Shown in pieces: positions 43,697-52,917 of a DNA stretch of 58,715 nt. The first letter of the stretch is position 1. The number at the start of each line of letters is the position of its first letter. The stretch is from DASWHX01 sp036397995 (GTDB lineage: Bacteria > Bacteroidota > Bacteroidia > Cytophagales > Cyclobacteriaceae), in NCBI GenBank assembly GCA_036397995.1, contig DASWHX010000044.1, forward strand, positions 1-58,715, in the 5' to 3' direction. The position numbers and the translations under genes are program-made. Below the pieces are notes generated by a model. It had not been told where the DNA came from. It worked only from the letters and a program-made list of their open reading frames with translations, and made no database searches.

Positions 43697-44560
43697 GTGG
43701 CAAACTTAAAAGAAGTAAAAAACCGGATTAGTTCCGTTATCTCAACTCAGCAGATAACCAAGGCCATGAAAATGGTAGCCGCGGCCAAGTTGAGAAAAGC
43801 TCAGGATAAGATTATTCAAATGCGGCCCTATGCCCAAAAGCTTAACTCCATTCTGCAAAATGTAGCTTCAGGAAACCTAAACGTAGATGACAACGATTTC
43901 GTCCAGGTAAGAGAAGAGCGCAGCGTCCTGCTTATTGTAATCACTTCAGACAGAGGATTATGCGGTGCATTTAATTCGAATGTAAGCAAAGCTGCTCTTA
44001 GGCGGATGAATTATCTTGAAGAACAAAATGGCTCGACAGTAACAATTCTTCCTCTGGGAAAAAAAGCAAATGATTTCTTTACAAAGAGAAAGGCAAAAAA
44101 AGTGGTGGACTTCTTATCTATTTTCTCCGAGTTAAATTTTGAAAGCGCCCGAAAAGTTGCTGATTTCGTTATGAATGACTTCCGCAAAAAAGAGTTTGAT
44201 AGGGTTGAGATCATTTACAATCAATTTAAAAACGTTGCCACCCAAATTTTGACCACAGAACAAATGCTTCCTATTCAACAAGTGGGAGGAGAAGGCGGAA
44301 GAACTCTTGATTATATCTTCGAACCCTCCAAAGAATACATTGTTCGTGAATTAATTCCAACTTCTTTAAAAATTCAACTTTACAGGGCATTGCTGGAATC
44401 AAATGCAGCTGAACATGGTGCGCGAATGACCGCCATGGATAAAGCCACTGAAAATGCAGGTGACCTTCTGGATAACCTGCGATTGGATTACAATAGAACA
44501 AGACAAGCTGCTATTACCAAAGAGCTAAGCGAAATTGTAGCAGGAGCAGACGCACTCTGA
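43697..44560 (+). CDS. atpG: F0F1 ATP synthase subunit gamma
   Basis: A 287-aa central-stalk subunit with a GTG start. The N-terminal helix NRISSVISTQQITKAMKMVA, the SDRGLCGAFN segment and the C-terminal helix with ARMTAMDKATENAGD and NRTRQAAITKEL are diagnostic. It is the last gene of the atp run. Confidence 0.97.
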   Translation: MANLKEVKNRISSVISTQQITKAMKMVAAAKLRKAQDKIIQMRPYAQKLNSILQNVASGNLNVDDNDFVQVREERSVLLIVITSDRGLCGAFNSNVSKAALRRMNYLEEQNGSTVTILPLGKKANDFFTKRKAKKVVDFLSIFSELNFESARKVADFVMNDFRKKEFDRVEIIYNQFKNVATQILTTEQMLPIQQVGGEGGRTLDYIFEPSKEYIVRELIPTSLKIQLYRALLESNAAEHGARMTAMDKATENAGDLLDNLRLDYNRTRQAAITKELSEIVAGADAL

Positions 44561-44614
44561 TAATTAATTATGGTTTAATTATTACCTTCCTATAAGGCTT
44601 AATAACTTAGGCTT

Positions 44615-45448
44615 ATGAAAGCTATTGCCAGAACTTTCAATTCCCTCAGCCTAATTATAGTTGCTGGTGCATGCATCTCCAGCATATTCATCTCCAGAGT
44701 TCTTGAAAGCGAACTTTCCCTCCTGTCAATAATTTCCCTTGGTATTTCAGTTTGGATTATCTACACCTTTGATCATTACATTGATGCGAAACAACTTAAT
44801 AATATTAAAGGGAAGCCCCGTCATCAATTTCATCTGGAAAACCTGGCCTTAATCAAGTTCTTACTGATAGCCGCAGTATGTGTGAATACTGTCATCTTAA
44901 TTTTTCTACCAAATGAGGTTTTAATAATGGGAATAATATTGCTACTTTTCATAACAGGATACTTCATGATTATTAAGTTACCAATTCAATACATTGGTGT
45001 TTTTAAGGAGCTAATTATTGCGGCTATTTATTCTGCGGGAATTTTTATTCCGGCAATAGCAACCCACAGTAAAACTGTTTCAATTTCAATAATCCCTTTA
45101 TACCTGGTATTCTTCCTTCTGGCCTGGATTAATTTATTGCTATTCTCATGGTTTGATTTTGAATATGATCGACGGGCGGGCTTTGCGTCCCTGGTTATTG
45201 TATTAGGAAGAGATTTTTCAAATAAGATAATCTGGATTCTCTTGATAATCTTTTATATACTTTGGATTTGGACTTTTTATTTCTTCACAAGTGGATCATT
45301 TCCAGGCGAACTTAAGTGGATAACAATAGCAATGGCAATTATCCTGTCAGCAATGCAAAATAACAAGCGGCTATTTTACAAGGGAGAGAATTATCGATTA
45401 GTTGGTGATGCAATTTTTCTTCTGCCACTTATGGCTCTCCTGAAATGA
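44615..45448 (+). CDS. UbiA-like prenyltransferase family membrane protein
   Basis: A 277-aa protein with about eight membrane helices. Two Asp-containing loops, TFDHYIDAKQL (near residue 50) and WFDFEYDRRAG (near 185), lie where UbiA-family enzymes bind prenyl diphosphate through magnesium, though the first is not the canonical NDxxDxxxD. The adjacent methyltransferase gene overlaps it by ATGA, suggesting a pathway that prenylates and methylates a small molecule. The substrate is unknown and the enzyme assignment is moderate. Confidence 0.65.
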   Translation: MKAIARTFNSLSLIIVAGACISSIFISRVLESELSLLSIISLGISVWIIYTFDHYIDAKQLNNIKGKPRHQFHLENLALIKFLLIAAVCVNTVILIFLPNEVLIMGIILLLFITGYFMIIKLPIQYIGVFKELIIAAIYSAGIFIPAIATHSKTVSISIIPLYLVFFLLAWINLLLFSWFDFEYDRRAGFASLVIVLGRDFSNKIIWILLIIFYILWIWTFYFFTSGSFPGELKWITIAMAIILSAMQNNKRLFYKGENYRLVGDAIFLLPLMALLK

Positions 45449-46071
45449 ATTCTTACGCGGATTTTTCTGGAATTGCCTTTGCTTATGATTACCTGGCCAG
45501 GATATTTTTTGGTGATACAATTAAGAGATGTCAAATTTGGACTCTGAAAAGTCTTCAAGAAAATGCCACTGTTTTGATTCCCGGAGGTGGCACAGGCTGG
45601 ATTCTTGAAGAAATTGACAAACTGAATATTCCATTGGAAATTGTGTATGTTGAACCTTCAAAAGGAATGATGAGAAGGTCAAAAGAAAGAAAAACCAATA
45701 ATCTGAAAATTCACTACATAAATGAAATGAATGGAAGCAGCTCCACAGAATTTGATAAAATTCTTCACTTCTTCTATCTGGATCTATTTAATGAAGTGAA
45801 CCTGGAAGCAGAAATTATCAGCGCACGAAATTTATTGAAACCTAAAGGCTTCCTCCTTTTCGCAGATTTCCAATTAAATCGTAAAACTCTTCCGGTATGG
45901 CAAAAGAGTTTGTCTTTTATTATGCATCAGTTTTTCAGAAGGGTTACCGGTATGGAGTCCAACAAGCTAAAGGATTTACATTCCGCGATACTTAAGAGCG
46001 GATTTAATCTTGTTGAAGAGAAGTTTTTTTATGGAAACTTTATTAGCGGAAAGATTTATCAAAAAATTTAA
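45445..46071 (+). CDS. Class I SAM-dependent methyltransferase
   Basis: A 208-aa Rossmann methyltransferase. The SAM-binding motif I is visible as VLIPGGGTGWILEEI (about residues 35-49), followed by the acidic VYVEPSKGMMRRS. It resembles ubiquinone/menaquinone-type small-molecule methyltransferases. It overlaps the UbiA-like gene by 4 bp and its stop overlaps the OmpA-like gene stop on the other strand by 4 bp. Confidence 0.82.
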   Translation: MNSYADFSGIAFAYDYLARIFFGDTIKRCQIWTLKSLQENATVLIPGGGTGWILEEIDKLNIPLEIVYVEPSKGMMRRSKERKTNNLKIHYINEMNGSSSTEFDKILHFFYLDLFNEVNLEAEIISARNLLKPKGFLLFADFQLNRKTLPVWQKSLSFIMHQFFRRVTGMESNKLKDLHSAILKSGFNLVEEKFFYGNFISGKIYQKI

Positions 46072-47423
46072 TCCTTTGATATTATTTTGAATTCGACCCT
46101 TCGATTCTGAGCCCTGCCTTCCTCTGTATCATTGGTGTCTATGGGTTCGGATTCGCCATATCCGACGGCGGTTACTTTATCCTCTCCAATGCCATGTTCA
46201 AGCAGGTAAGTTCTGACTGCATTTGCCCTGGCATCGGATAAAACTCTGTTATATTCATCCGATCCCTGGGAATCTGTATGTCCGCCGATTTCAATCACCA
46301 GGCCTGGAACTTGTTCAAAAATTTTCAGTAGTCTATCTAATTCAGGGAATGACTCATCTTTTAAGATCGCTTTATCCAAATCAAAGAAAATATTATTCAA
46401 TCGTACGGTTCCCCCTATTTCAATGGGCACCAGGTACAGATCTTTTTCAATTACTGAATTTTTTCTAACGCGGGCTGTACTTATACTATCATTTATCGAA
46501 ATATAATCTTTAGCTTCCGCGTAGAAACCAAATTGATAGCCGATTGGCAAAATAGTTTCGTAATACCCGGATTGGTCTTGTGAACTGATATTTACATATT
46601 CACTTCCAGTGTCTAAATCTTCAAAAACAATATTTGCTCCACCGATCGGATTACGGCTTTTCTGATTATAAACGGTTCCTTTCAAAGTAAATTGATTGCA
46701 AGGTAAGACATCCCTGAGATACAGCGCTTTCATTTCTTCCAGGCTGAGAGATCTGTTATATATGCGTATCTCGTCCAAATAACCTTCAAATGGGCGATTT
46801 TGCCTTACGACCTGCCGCCCGGCTTTAAGCGTAATTTCCGAATTGGAATTATAACCGCTCCCTGTCTGCTCCCCTGTTTTGTCCATCTCACCATTCACTA
46901 AGATCCCAACTTTTCTGGAGCGATTCCAAACCAGTATAATATGATACCATTGAAATGGTTCAAAAATGGTTTTGCTATAAACACCATATCCGAACTCCTT
47001 TCCATCAGCTACGGCAAAAGTAAGCAGGTTTTGAACATTAATAAAGACTGCAAACTGGTCCTTTTTGGCATCAAATCCCCACTTACCAACTATCAGCTGG
47101 AAATCTTCAGGATTTAATTTTGTAGGGTAAAATAAGAATGAAACCGTCAAACCCGAATAAGGCATATTCAATTGATCAGGATTACCAAAGTCAATATAAT
47201 CATCTAATCCGTTGAATTTGGCTACACCATTGCCACACCTAAATTCCGGATCAAGGGTTGCTCCATAAGAGGTTCCGTGACTGCCAAATTCGCTCTGGTC
47301 AGAAAAATCATTGTCAAAACTGTAATGTGCCATCAATCCGCGCCTTAAATCAATACTTTGTGCGGATGCGGCAGAATAGGAAATTATCAGAATGAAAAAA
47401 ATTAAAGCAGCACTTCTGGACAT
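46068..47423 (-). CDS. LamG-OmpA outer-membrane protein
   Basis: A 451-aa envelope protein. After a signal peptide (1-21) comes a LamG/concanavalin-type lectin fold (about 25-235) with YSFDNDFSDQSEFGSHG and GYLDEIRIYNRSLS, then a CarboxypepD_reg-like beta domain (about 245-330), then an OmpA C-terminal domain (about 335-451) with IFFDLDKAILK and IGGHTDSQGSDEYN. The OmpA domain should bind peptidoglycan, while LamG may bind sugars or protein. It is a single-gene unit. Confidence 0.9.
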   Translation of the reverse strand: MSRSAALIFFILIISYSAASAQSIDLRRGLMAHYSFDNDFSDQSEFGSHGTSYGATLDPEFRCGNGVAKFNGLDDYIDFGNPDQLNMPYSGLTVSFLFYPTKLNPEDFQLIVGKWGFDAKKDQFAVFINVQNLLTFAVADGKEFGYGVYSKTIFEPFQWYHIILVWNRSRKVGILVNGEMDKTGEQTGSGYNSNSEITLKAGRQVVRQNRPFEGYLDEIRIYNRSLSLEEMKALYLRDVLPCNQFTLKGTVYNQKSRNPIGGANIVFEDLDTGSEYVNISSQDQSGYYETILPIGYQFGFYAEAKDYISINDSISTARVRKNSVIEKDLYLVPIEIGGTVRLNNIFFDLDKAILKDESFPELDRLLKIFEQVPGLVIEIGGHTDSQGSDEYNRVLSDARANAVRTYLLEHGIGEDKVTAVGYGESEPIDTNDTEEGRAQNRRVEFKIISKD

Positions 47424-47486
47424 AGATTCGTATTTAAATCTAAAATACGAAAACTGAGCTTTTTAATCCAAATAAAAATCTCTCAG

Positions 47487-47924
47487 TTATTCACCAAGTG
47501 AGCTTCTTACTTTAATTTCAGAGTGCAGTGTTTTGTGAACCGGACATTTATTGGCTATTTCAAGCAGCCTTTTTCTTTGTTCATCGGTTAATTCTCCTTC
47601 AAGGTAGATTACTCGCGAGATAGTGTCTATTTTACCCTCCGTAGACTCACAATCTTTACAATCTTCAGCATGTATTTTTTCATGTCCCAGTTTAACATTT
47701 ACGCCAGTTAAATTCCATTCTTTTCTATCTGCATACATTCTTAAAGTCATTGCGGTGCAAGAACCAAGGGCAGCAAGCAGAAAATCATAGGGATTTGGAC
47801 CGAGATTTTGACCTCCGGATTCAAAGGGTTCATCAGCAATTAGTTCATGATTTCGAATGATAATTTTACTCCTATATTTTTCCATGCCGATTGAAACTTC
47901 GGCGTTTTCTTTAAAATTGTGCAT
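47487..47924 (-). CDS. OsmC-family peroxiredoxin-like protein
   Basis: A 145-aa OsmC/Ohr-like protein that reduces organic peroxides. The two reactive cysteines are Cys56 (AALGSCTAMTLRMYA) and Cys127 (ANKCPVHKTLHS). It may start at Met14 (MEKYRSK), since the first 13 residues are less typical. The gene diverges from the GNAT-like gene across a 159-bp region. Confidence 0.9.
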   Translation of the reverse strand: MHNFKENAEVSIGMEKYRSKIIIRNHELIADEPFESGGQNLGPNPYDFLLAALGSCTAMTLRMYADRKEWNLTGVNVKLGHEKIHAEDCKDCESTEGKIDTISRVIYLEGELTDEQRKRLLEIANKCPVHKTLHSEIKVRSSLGE

Positions 47925-47979
47925 TGTTTAATGTTTAGGGCAATAATAATAATGCAGCCGGAATCCACAAATGATTTTA

Positions 47980-47993
47980 CCCCATTAGTGGGG
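47980..47993. promoter_or_regulatory. CCCCA-TTAG-TGGGG palindrome, possible operator
   Basis: A perfect 5-bp inverted repeat with a 4-nt centre lies midway between the divergent OsmC and GNAT-like genes. Its location fits a regulator site for either gene. It is short enough to occur by chance. Confidence 0.3.
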
Positions 47994-48083
47994 AATTTCA
48001 AAATTAAATTTTGTGCCTTTTCTTATTTATATTGCAGACTCAAAACCTAAAGGATTTTCATCCCAAGGTAATTATCCCCAGCA

Positions 48084-49253
48084 ATGAACCTAGTTGAGGT
48101 CTTAAATCCAAAACAAGAGAAATTGTTTATACAGTTTGCGGTTCAGCATTACCGGAATGAACCTAAATGGATTAGGCCTCTTGACAAAGACATTCGTTTT
48201 ATTTTCAATAAAAAAAAGAATAAATCTTACCGGAATGGAGGTGAAAGTATCCGGTGGCTATTATATAATAACGATGAAATAATTGGGAGAATTGCCGCAT
48301 TTTACAATCCAAAGCTGGCTGGAAGAGATAACGAACAACCCACAGGAGGAGTTGGTTTTTTTGAATGCATTGATGATCAAAATGCCGCTTCCATGCTGTT
48401 CGAAGTTTCAAAAGACTGGTTGAAAGACAAAGGAATGGAAGCTATGGACGGGCCGGTTAATTTTGGTGACAGAGATGCCTGGTGGGGTCTTCTTGTGGAG
48501 GGATTTAATGAAGAGCCTAATTACCGGTGCAATTATAATTACCCGTATTACCAGCCGCTATTTGAAAATTATGGGTTTCAACTTTATTTCAGGCAATTAA
48601 CCTATGCAAGAAAAACAGCGGATCCATTATCTCCAAAGCTGCACATCAAAGCGGAGATGATATCCTCTGATCCAGGATATAGTTTTGCACATTTCAGAAA
48701 AAAACAATATAAAAGGTTTGCTCAGGATTTTATGAATATCTATAATCAGGCCTGGGCCGGTCATGTAGGAGTTCCGAAATTAACTCCGGCTCAAGCGGAA
48801 CTTTCAATGAAACTGTTATTACCCATAGTTGATGAGAAAATTATTTGGTTTGGATATTATAAGAATGAACCGGTGGCATTTTTCATTATGCTGCCCGAAG
48901 TCAATCAAATATTCAAATATGTCAGAGGGAAATTGGATATAATGGGGAAGTTGATTTTTCTATGGCATAAGTGGAATAAGACATGCCGCAAAATGATCGG
49001 AGTTGTTTTTGGAGTGGTGCCGGAGCATCAAGGCAAAGGCGTAGAAGGTGCCATAATAATGGCAGCCAGGAAAATGGTACAGGATGATTACGCCCGGTAT
49101 GAAGACTTCGAAATGAATTGGATTGGAGATTTTAATCCGAAAATGATTCGTGTGGTTGAGCAGGTGGGAGCTCATGTTTCAAAAGTGCACAACACCTATA
49201 GATATTTATTTGATCGAAACGTGCCTTTTAAAAGAATGCCAATAAAAAACTAA
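48084..49253 (+). CDS. GNAT-like acetyltransferase family protein
   Basis: A 389-aa cytosolic protein. The C-terminal part contains VVPEHQGKGVEGAIIMAA, matching the acetyl-CoA-binding loop of GNAT enzymes, while the N-terminal half (about 1-180) resembles another GNAT-like fold, suggesting a double-domain arrangement. The substrate is unknown. The next gene starts at the base following its stop, so the two are probably one operon. Confidence 0.75.
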   Translation: MNLVEVLNPKQEKLFIQFAVQHYRNEPKWIRPLDKDIRFIFNKKKNKSYRNGGESIRWLLYNNDEIIGRIAAFYNPKLAGRDNEQPTGGVGFFECIDDQNAASMLFEVSKDWLKDKGMEAMDGPVNFGDRDAWWGLLVEGFNEEPNYRCNYNYPYYQPLFENYGFQLYFRQLTYARKTADPLSPKLHIKAEMISSDPGYSFAHFRKKQYKRFAQDFMNIYNQAWAGHVGVPKLTPAQAELSMKLLLPIVDEKIIWFGYYKNEPVAFFIMLPEVNQIFKYVRGKLDIMGKLIFLWHKWNKTCRKMIGVVFGVVPEHQGKGVEGAIIMAARKMVQDDYARYEDFEMNWIGDFNPKMIRVVEQVGAHVSKVHNTYRYLFDRNVPFKRMPIKN

Positions 49254-49841
49254 ATGGGGAAGTGGTATAAAGTATCAAGAAAGAAACGAAGATTTCTTCT
49301 AAAGAATCTGGGCAAAGGTTTGCTGTGGCTGGCCGCTATTGTCCTTCTCTTTGTCATAATCAAAAGATATGTTCCAATAAATGATACATCCTGGATATAC
49401 AAATTGTATGATAAGCCGCTATTGGTTTATTTGATTTTCCTGGCTTCAGAAATTATTGTTGGCATTATACCTCCCGAAATATTTATGATTTGGGCATTGA
49501 AGTCCACAACAGCTAAATTCTATGTTGTTGATATAATTTTACTAAGCACAATTTCCTATTTCGCCGGCATACTGGGATACTTTATAGGTAAATGGTTTCA
49601 CGATTCAAGATTTTACACATTTCTGCATGGAAAGTATCTTTATCAGTATGAAAAATTTCTAAAACGATTTGGCGGATTCCTTGTAATAGTTGCCGCAGCC
49701 ACACCTTTGCCTTTTTCGGGGATTTGCGTCCTTGTAGGAAGCGTTAAGTTTAACTTCAAGAAGTTTCTTCTTTTTGCGTCGGCGCGATTTATTCGGTTTG
49801 CCCTTTATGGTTATATAATCTGGCAGGCAAACACAATCTGA
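49254..49841 (+). CDS. VTT (DedA-like) membrane protein
   Basis: A 195-aa inner-membrane protein of the VTT/DedA-like superfamily, which includes phospholipid scramblases and undecaprenyl-phosphate flippases. A basic N-terminus precedes four to five hydrophobic segments. The GYFIGKWF segment and the re-entrant RFGGFLVIVAAATPLPFSG motif are typical. The ATG directly follows the stop of the GNAT-like gene. A role in lipid transport is likely; the exact lipid is unknown. Confidence 0.8.
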   Translation: MGKWYKVSRKKRRFLLKNLGKGLLWLAAIVLLFVIIKRYVPINDTSWIYKLYDKPLLVYLIFLASEIIVGIIPPEIFMIWALKSTTAKFYVVDIILLSTISYFAGILGYFIGKWFHDSRFYTFLHGKYLYQYEKFLKRFGGFLVIVAAATPLPFSGICVLVGSVKFNFKKFLLFASARFIRFALYGYIIWQANTI

Positions 49842-49843
49842 GG

Positions 49844-50986
49844 TTATTCCTGGGAAGTAACGTAAAGTTCAGACAATCGTTCGGCTGCAAAAAGGATTTC
49901 ATCTTCGGTATTTAACTTGCTAAAAGAAAACCGCACTGCGCCCCGTTCCGGATCCGCGCCAATCGCTTTAAGAACATGGGACCCAAGGTTTGACCCGCTT
50001 GTACATGCGCTGCCTCCGCTTGCACTAACTCCACCAATATCGAGATTGAAAAGCAGCATTTCATTTTCCGGAGACTCTGGGAGGCAAACATTCAGAACTT
50101 TATAATTTGACTTTTCAAGATTAGCCGAGTCACCATTGTAGCTTACACCATCAAGCTGGCCATCGAGTTTACTGATCAATAGAGTTTTCAAATTTTCAAT
50201 ATGAGACCGGTGTTTATTCATATCCCTGTAGCAAATTTCAAGTGCTTTGGCAAGACCTACAATTCCATACACATTTTCTGTCCCACCCCTCATATTTCTT
50301 TCCTGGGAACCTCCATGTATGTAGGGATCAATTTTTAACCCGCCCCGAATATACATAAATCCAATCCCTTTGGGTCCATGGAACTTATGTGCCGAGCCAA
50401 CCATTGAATGAAGATTAAGTAACTGTAAATTATGAACATAGTGACCAACAGTTTGAACTGTATCGGAGTGAAAATACGAATCAGATTCCTTGCAAAGATT
50501 TCCAATATATTCCAAATCACTGATATTGCCTATTTCATTATTGGCATGCATAAGAGTCACCAATGAATTGGGATTTTGATTTAATAGCTCAGCTAAATGG
50601 CCATAATCAATATGTCCTTTTTCATCCAGGTTCACGTAGTGGATATTGGCAAGCCCCTGGGATGAAATATGATCCAAGGTATGGAGTACGGCGTGGTGCT
50701 CAATTCTTGAACTTATAACATTCTTAACACCGAGAGAATGAACAATTCCACAGATAACAGAATTGTCGGCCTCGGTGCCTCCAGAGGTGAAGAAGATTTC
50801 AGATGGTGAAACATTTAGAAGCTCAGCAATTACTTTCCTGGCCTTCTCAATGGCTGACCTTGATTCCCTCCCATGAGAATGTATGGAAGAAGGGTTTCCG
50901 AAATGTGTTTTTAAAAATGGCTCCATAGCAGCGATCACTTCAGTGTCCAGCGGAGTAGTAGAGGCATTATCTAAATAAACTCGCAT
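49844..50986 (-). CDS. Cysteine desulfurase (IscS/NifS type)
   Basis: A 380-aa PLP enzyme that removes sulfur from cysteine for Fe-S clusters and thio-modifications. The PLP Lys201 lies in GSAHKFHGPKG, and the catalytic Cys328 in ASGGSACTSGSNLG. The loop after the cysteine has the length of group I enzymes. The gene follows the GlmM-type gene by 3 bp on the minus strand, so they are probably co-transcribed. No iscU or suf genes lie nearby. Confidence 0.93.
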   Translation of the reverse strand: MRVYLDNASTTPLDTEVIAAMEPFLKTHFGNPSSIHSHGRESRSAIEKARKVIAELLNVSPSEIFFTSGGTEADNSVICGIVHSLGVKNVISSRIEHHAVLHTLDHISSQGLANIHYVNLDEKGHIDYGHLAELLNQNPNSLVTLMHANNEIGNISDLEYIGNLCKESDSYFHSDTVQTVGHYVHNLQLLNLHSMVGSAHKFHGPKGIGFMYIRGGLKIDPYIHGGSQERNMRGGTENVYGIVGLAKALEICYRDMNKHRSHIENLKTLLISKLDGQLDGVSYNGDSANLEKSNYKVLNVCLPESPENEMLLFNLDIGGVSASGGSACTSGSNLGSHVLKAIGADPERGAVRFSFSKLNTEDEILFAAERLSELYVTSQE

Positions 50987-50989
50987 AAT

Positions 50990-52399
50990 TTATACTTTTG
51001 CTTTTATAATATTTTCAATTTGATTGATGGTAGTAGCAGCCAATTTCCTGGCTGTTTCAGCGCTTTTGGCCTCGGAATAAATACGAATGATCGGTTCAGT
51101 ATTCGATCTTCTTAAATGAATCCAATAGTCGGCAAAGTCCACTTTTATTCCATCCAATGTATTTATGTCTTCGTTCTTGTGAAGGATGTGAAATTGGCTT
51201 AATACTTCGTCGACATCAATGGAAGGATCTAACAGAATTTTGTTTTTGCTAATGATATAGTCAGGATACTGGGATCGGATTTCGCTGACTTTCTTCCCGG
51301 ATGCTGCCATCTGACTTAGAAAAAGAGCAATTCCAGCCAATGCATCCCTGCCATAATGCAAGTCAGGTATTATTACTCCGCCATTGCCTTCGCCGCCAAC
51401 CACCGCATTAGTTTTCAGCATTTCTTCCACCACGTTAATTTCTCCAACTGCAGCTGCTGAATACTTACCGCCATGCTTTAGAGTAATGTCTCTAAGCGCT
51501 CTTGAGGAAGAAAGATTGCTTACCGTATTTCCAGGATAATGGGACAGCCAATAGTCCGCGATGGAGACAAGGGTATATTCCTCGCCAAAGAATGTTCCGT
51601 CTTCACAAACAAAAGAAAGCCGGTCAACATCCGGATCCACAGCTATTCCCAAATCAAAATTTCCTTTTACCACTTCGGAAGATAACTCACCAAGATTTTC
51701 AGGCAAAGGCTCCGGGTTATGGGTAAAGTGTCCGTTCATTTCACCATTTAAAATTTTAAATTCAGTAATTCCCAATCGTTGCAAAAGAGCCGGAACTGCG
51801 ATGGAACCCACCGAATTTACCACGTCAACAATAATGCGGGGTGCCAATGCCTTAATTTTTTCTGGAGAAACCAATTTCAATTCAAGAATTTTATTGATAT
51901 GATAATTAAGCCACTCTTCTGACCTGGAAATACTTCCTAATTGATTTACCTGACTGTATTCGAAGTTGCCCGATTCTGCAATGCTGAAAATTTCTGCGGC
52001 TTCAGCAGGTGATAAAAACTGACCTTTCGAATTCAGCAGTTTCAGTGCGTTCCAATTCTCCGGATTATGACTCGCCGTTATAATGATACCTCCGCCCGCG
52101 TTACTTCCGGTCACCGCCATTTCAACCGTCGGTGTTGTAGCGAAATCTAAATCAATAACAGAAATACCCATCGAAGTTAGGGTGGAGGAAACTAAATTTT
52201 TCACCATGAGCCCCGAGGGTCTGGCATCTCTTCCCAGTGTCACAATCTTATTTTGCTCCGTTTTGTTTATCCATGTACCGTATGCGCTGGTAAAATTTAC
52301 AACGTCCACGGGAGAAAGGCCTTCGCCGGGCTTCCCACCGATGGTTCCGCGAATTCCTGATATGGAACTAATTAAAGCCACGATTACATTTTCGGGCAA
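50990..52399 (-). CDS. glmM: Phosphoglucosamine mutase (GlmM-type phosphohexomutase)
   Basis: A 469-aa alpha-D-phosphohexomutase that should interconvert glucosamine-6-phosphate and glucosamine-1-phosphate for peptidoglycan. The active phosphoserine is Ser110 in TASHNPENW, and the Mg ligands are Asp255, Asp257 and Asp259 in DPDVDR. The sugar motif GGEGNGGVI and the C-terminal RRSNTEPIIRIY motif are present. The true start may be a GTG six codons in (52381). The glmM symbol is a family-level assignment; it could act on other hexose phosphates. Confidence 0.9.
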   Translation of the reverse strand: MPENVIVALISSISGIRGTIGGKPGEGLSPVDVVNFTSAYGTWINKTEQNKIVTLGRDARPSGLMVKNLVSSTLTSMGISVIDLDFATTPTVEMAVTGSNAGGGIIITASHNPENWNALKLLNSKGQFLSPAEAAEIFSIAESGNFEYSQVNQLGSISRSEEWLNYHINKILELKLVSPEKIKALAPRIIVDVVNSVGSIAVPALLQRLGITEFKILNGEMNGHFTHNPEPLPENLGELSSEVVKGNFDLGIAVDPDVDRLSFVCEDGTFFGEEYTLVSIADYWLSHYPGNTVSNLSSSRALRDITLKHGGKYSAAAVGEINVVEEMLKTNAVVGGEGNGGVIIPDLHYGRDALAGIALFLSQMAASGKKVSEIRSQYPDYIISKNKILLDPSIDVDEVLSQFHILHKNEDINTLDGIKVDFADYWIHLRRSNTEPIIRIYSEAKSAETARKLAATTINQIENIIKAKV

Positions 52400-52602
52400 A
52401 GTTAGCTATTTTTTCGGGGGAAGGAAACCCGAAATTAGTGTCAGAGGACTGAAAGCCATGGAATTTCTGATGCTGACAGGCGGAACCCCAAAAGCAGTCA
52501 AAACCCTAACGTTTTTCCAGTATGCTTGTTTAAGCCAGTTACCGGATCTGAAACCCGTATGCAGGTTTTTCATTATTAGTATTTTAATTTTCAGTTTAAC
52601 TA

Positions 52603-52610
52603 TATATTTG
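52603..52610 (+). promoter_or_regulatory. Candidate -7 promoter element of the antitoxin gene (TATATTTG)
   Basis: An exact TAnnTTTG match, 21 bp before the antitoxin ATG at 52632. I see no TTTG at -33 distance. The upstream 200 bases after glmM hold no other recognisable feature. Confidence 0.5.
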
Positions 52611-52631
52611 TCAATAATCTATTAAAATATA

Positions 52632-52862
52632 ATGAGTGTTCTATCCGTTCCTCTTACACCTGATCTCGAACAGGCAATTAATAACCTGCTAAAGTGGGGT
52701 GTAGCAAGTAATCGCGCTGATGCTGCCCGGAAAGCTATCCTAAAACTTGAGGAAGATACCGCCATTCAAGTTGTTCTTGAAAGTGAGCAAGCCGCACTCG
52801 AGGGAAAATTGATTTCAGGAAACCTGAGAGGTTTTATCAAAAAATCTTCCACTAAAAAGTGA
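52632..52862 (+). CDS. Ribbon-helix-helix antitoxin of a degraded toxin-antitoxin pair
   Basis: A 76-aa protein with an N-terminal SVLSVPLTPDLEQAINNLL strand-helix pattern typical of ribbon-helix-helix antitoxins and a charged C-terminal tail, the part that neutralises RelE/ParE toxins. The stop overlaps a GTG start of a toxin-like fragment by 4 bp, the usual coupling of such operons. The toxin is truncated after 16 codons, so the antitoxin is now without a functional partner here. Confidence 0.85.
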   Translation: MSVLSVPLTPDLEQAINNLLKWGVASNRADAARKAILKLEEDTAIQVVLESEQAALEGKLISGNLRGFIKKSSTKK

Positions 52863-52909
52863 AGATTTATTTCACCCCGCCTTTCTTAAAGCAATATAAA
52901 TTCACTTGA
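52859..52909 (+). pseudogene. Truncated RelE/ParE-like toxin remnant
   Basis: Starting at the GTG at 52859, which overlaps the antitoxin stop (GTGA), the frame reads VKIYFTPPFLKQYKFT and then stops at 52907-52909. The first 13 residues fit the N-terminus of RelE/ParE-family toxins (MKIxFTxxFLKQYKK type). No continuation is found in any plus-strand frame of the next 100 bases, so the rest of the gene has been deleted. A hairpin follows at 52918. Confidence 0.65.
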
Positions 52910-52917
52910 CCCCCCAC

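Noticed and set aside
47424..47486. Terminator between the LamG-OmpA and OsmC genes
   Set aside because: AACTGAG and CTCAGTT can pair, but they are separated by a long AT-rich loop and no T-run follows, so the stem is not convincing.
52083..52625. 180-aa open frame on the plus strand that ends near the antitoxin
   Set aside because: More than half is antisense to glmM, and the rest of the frame, in the intergenic DNA, shows no domain or ordinary coding character.
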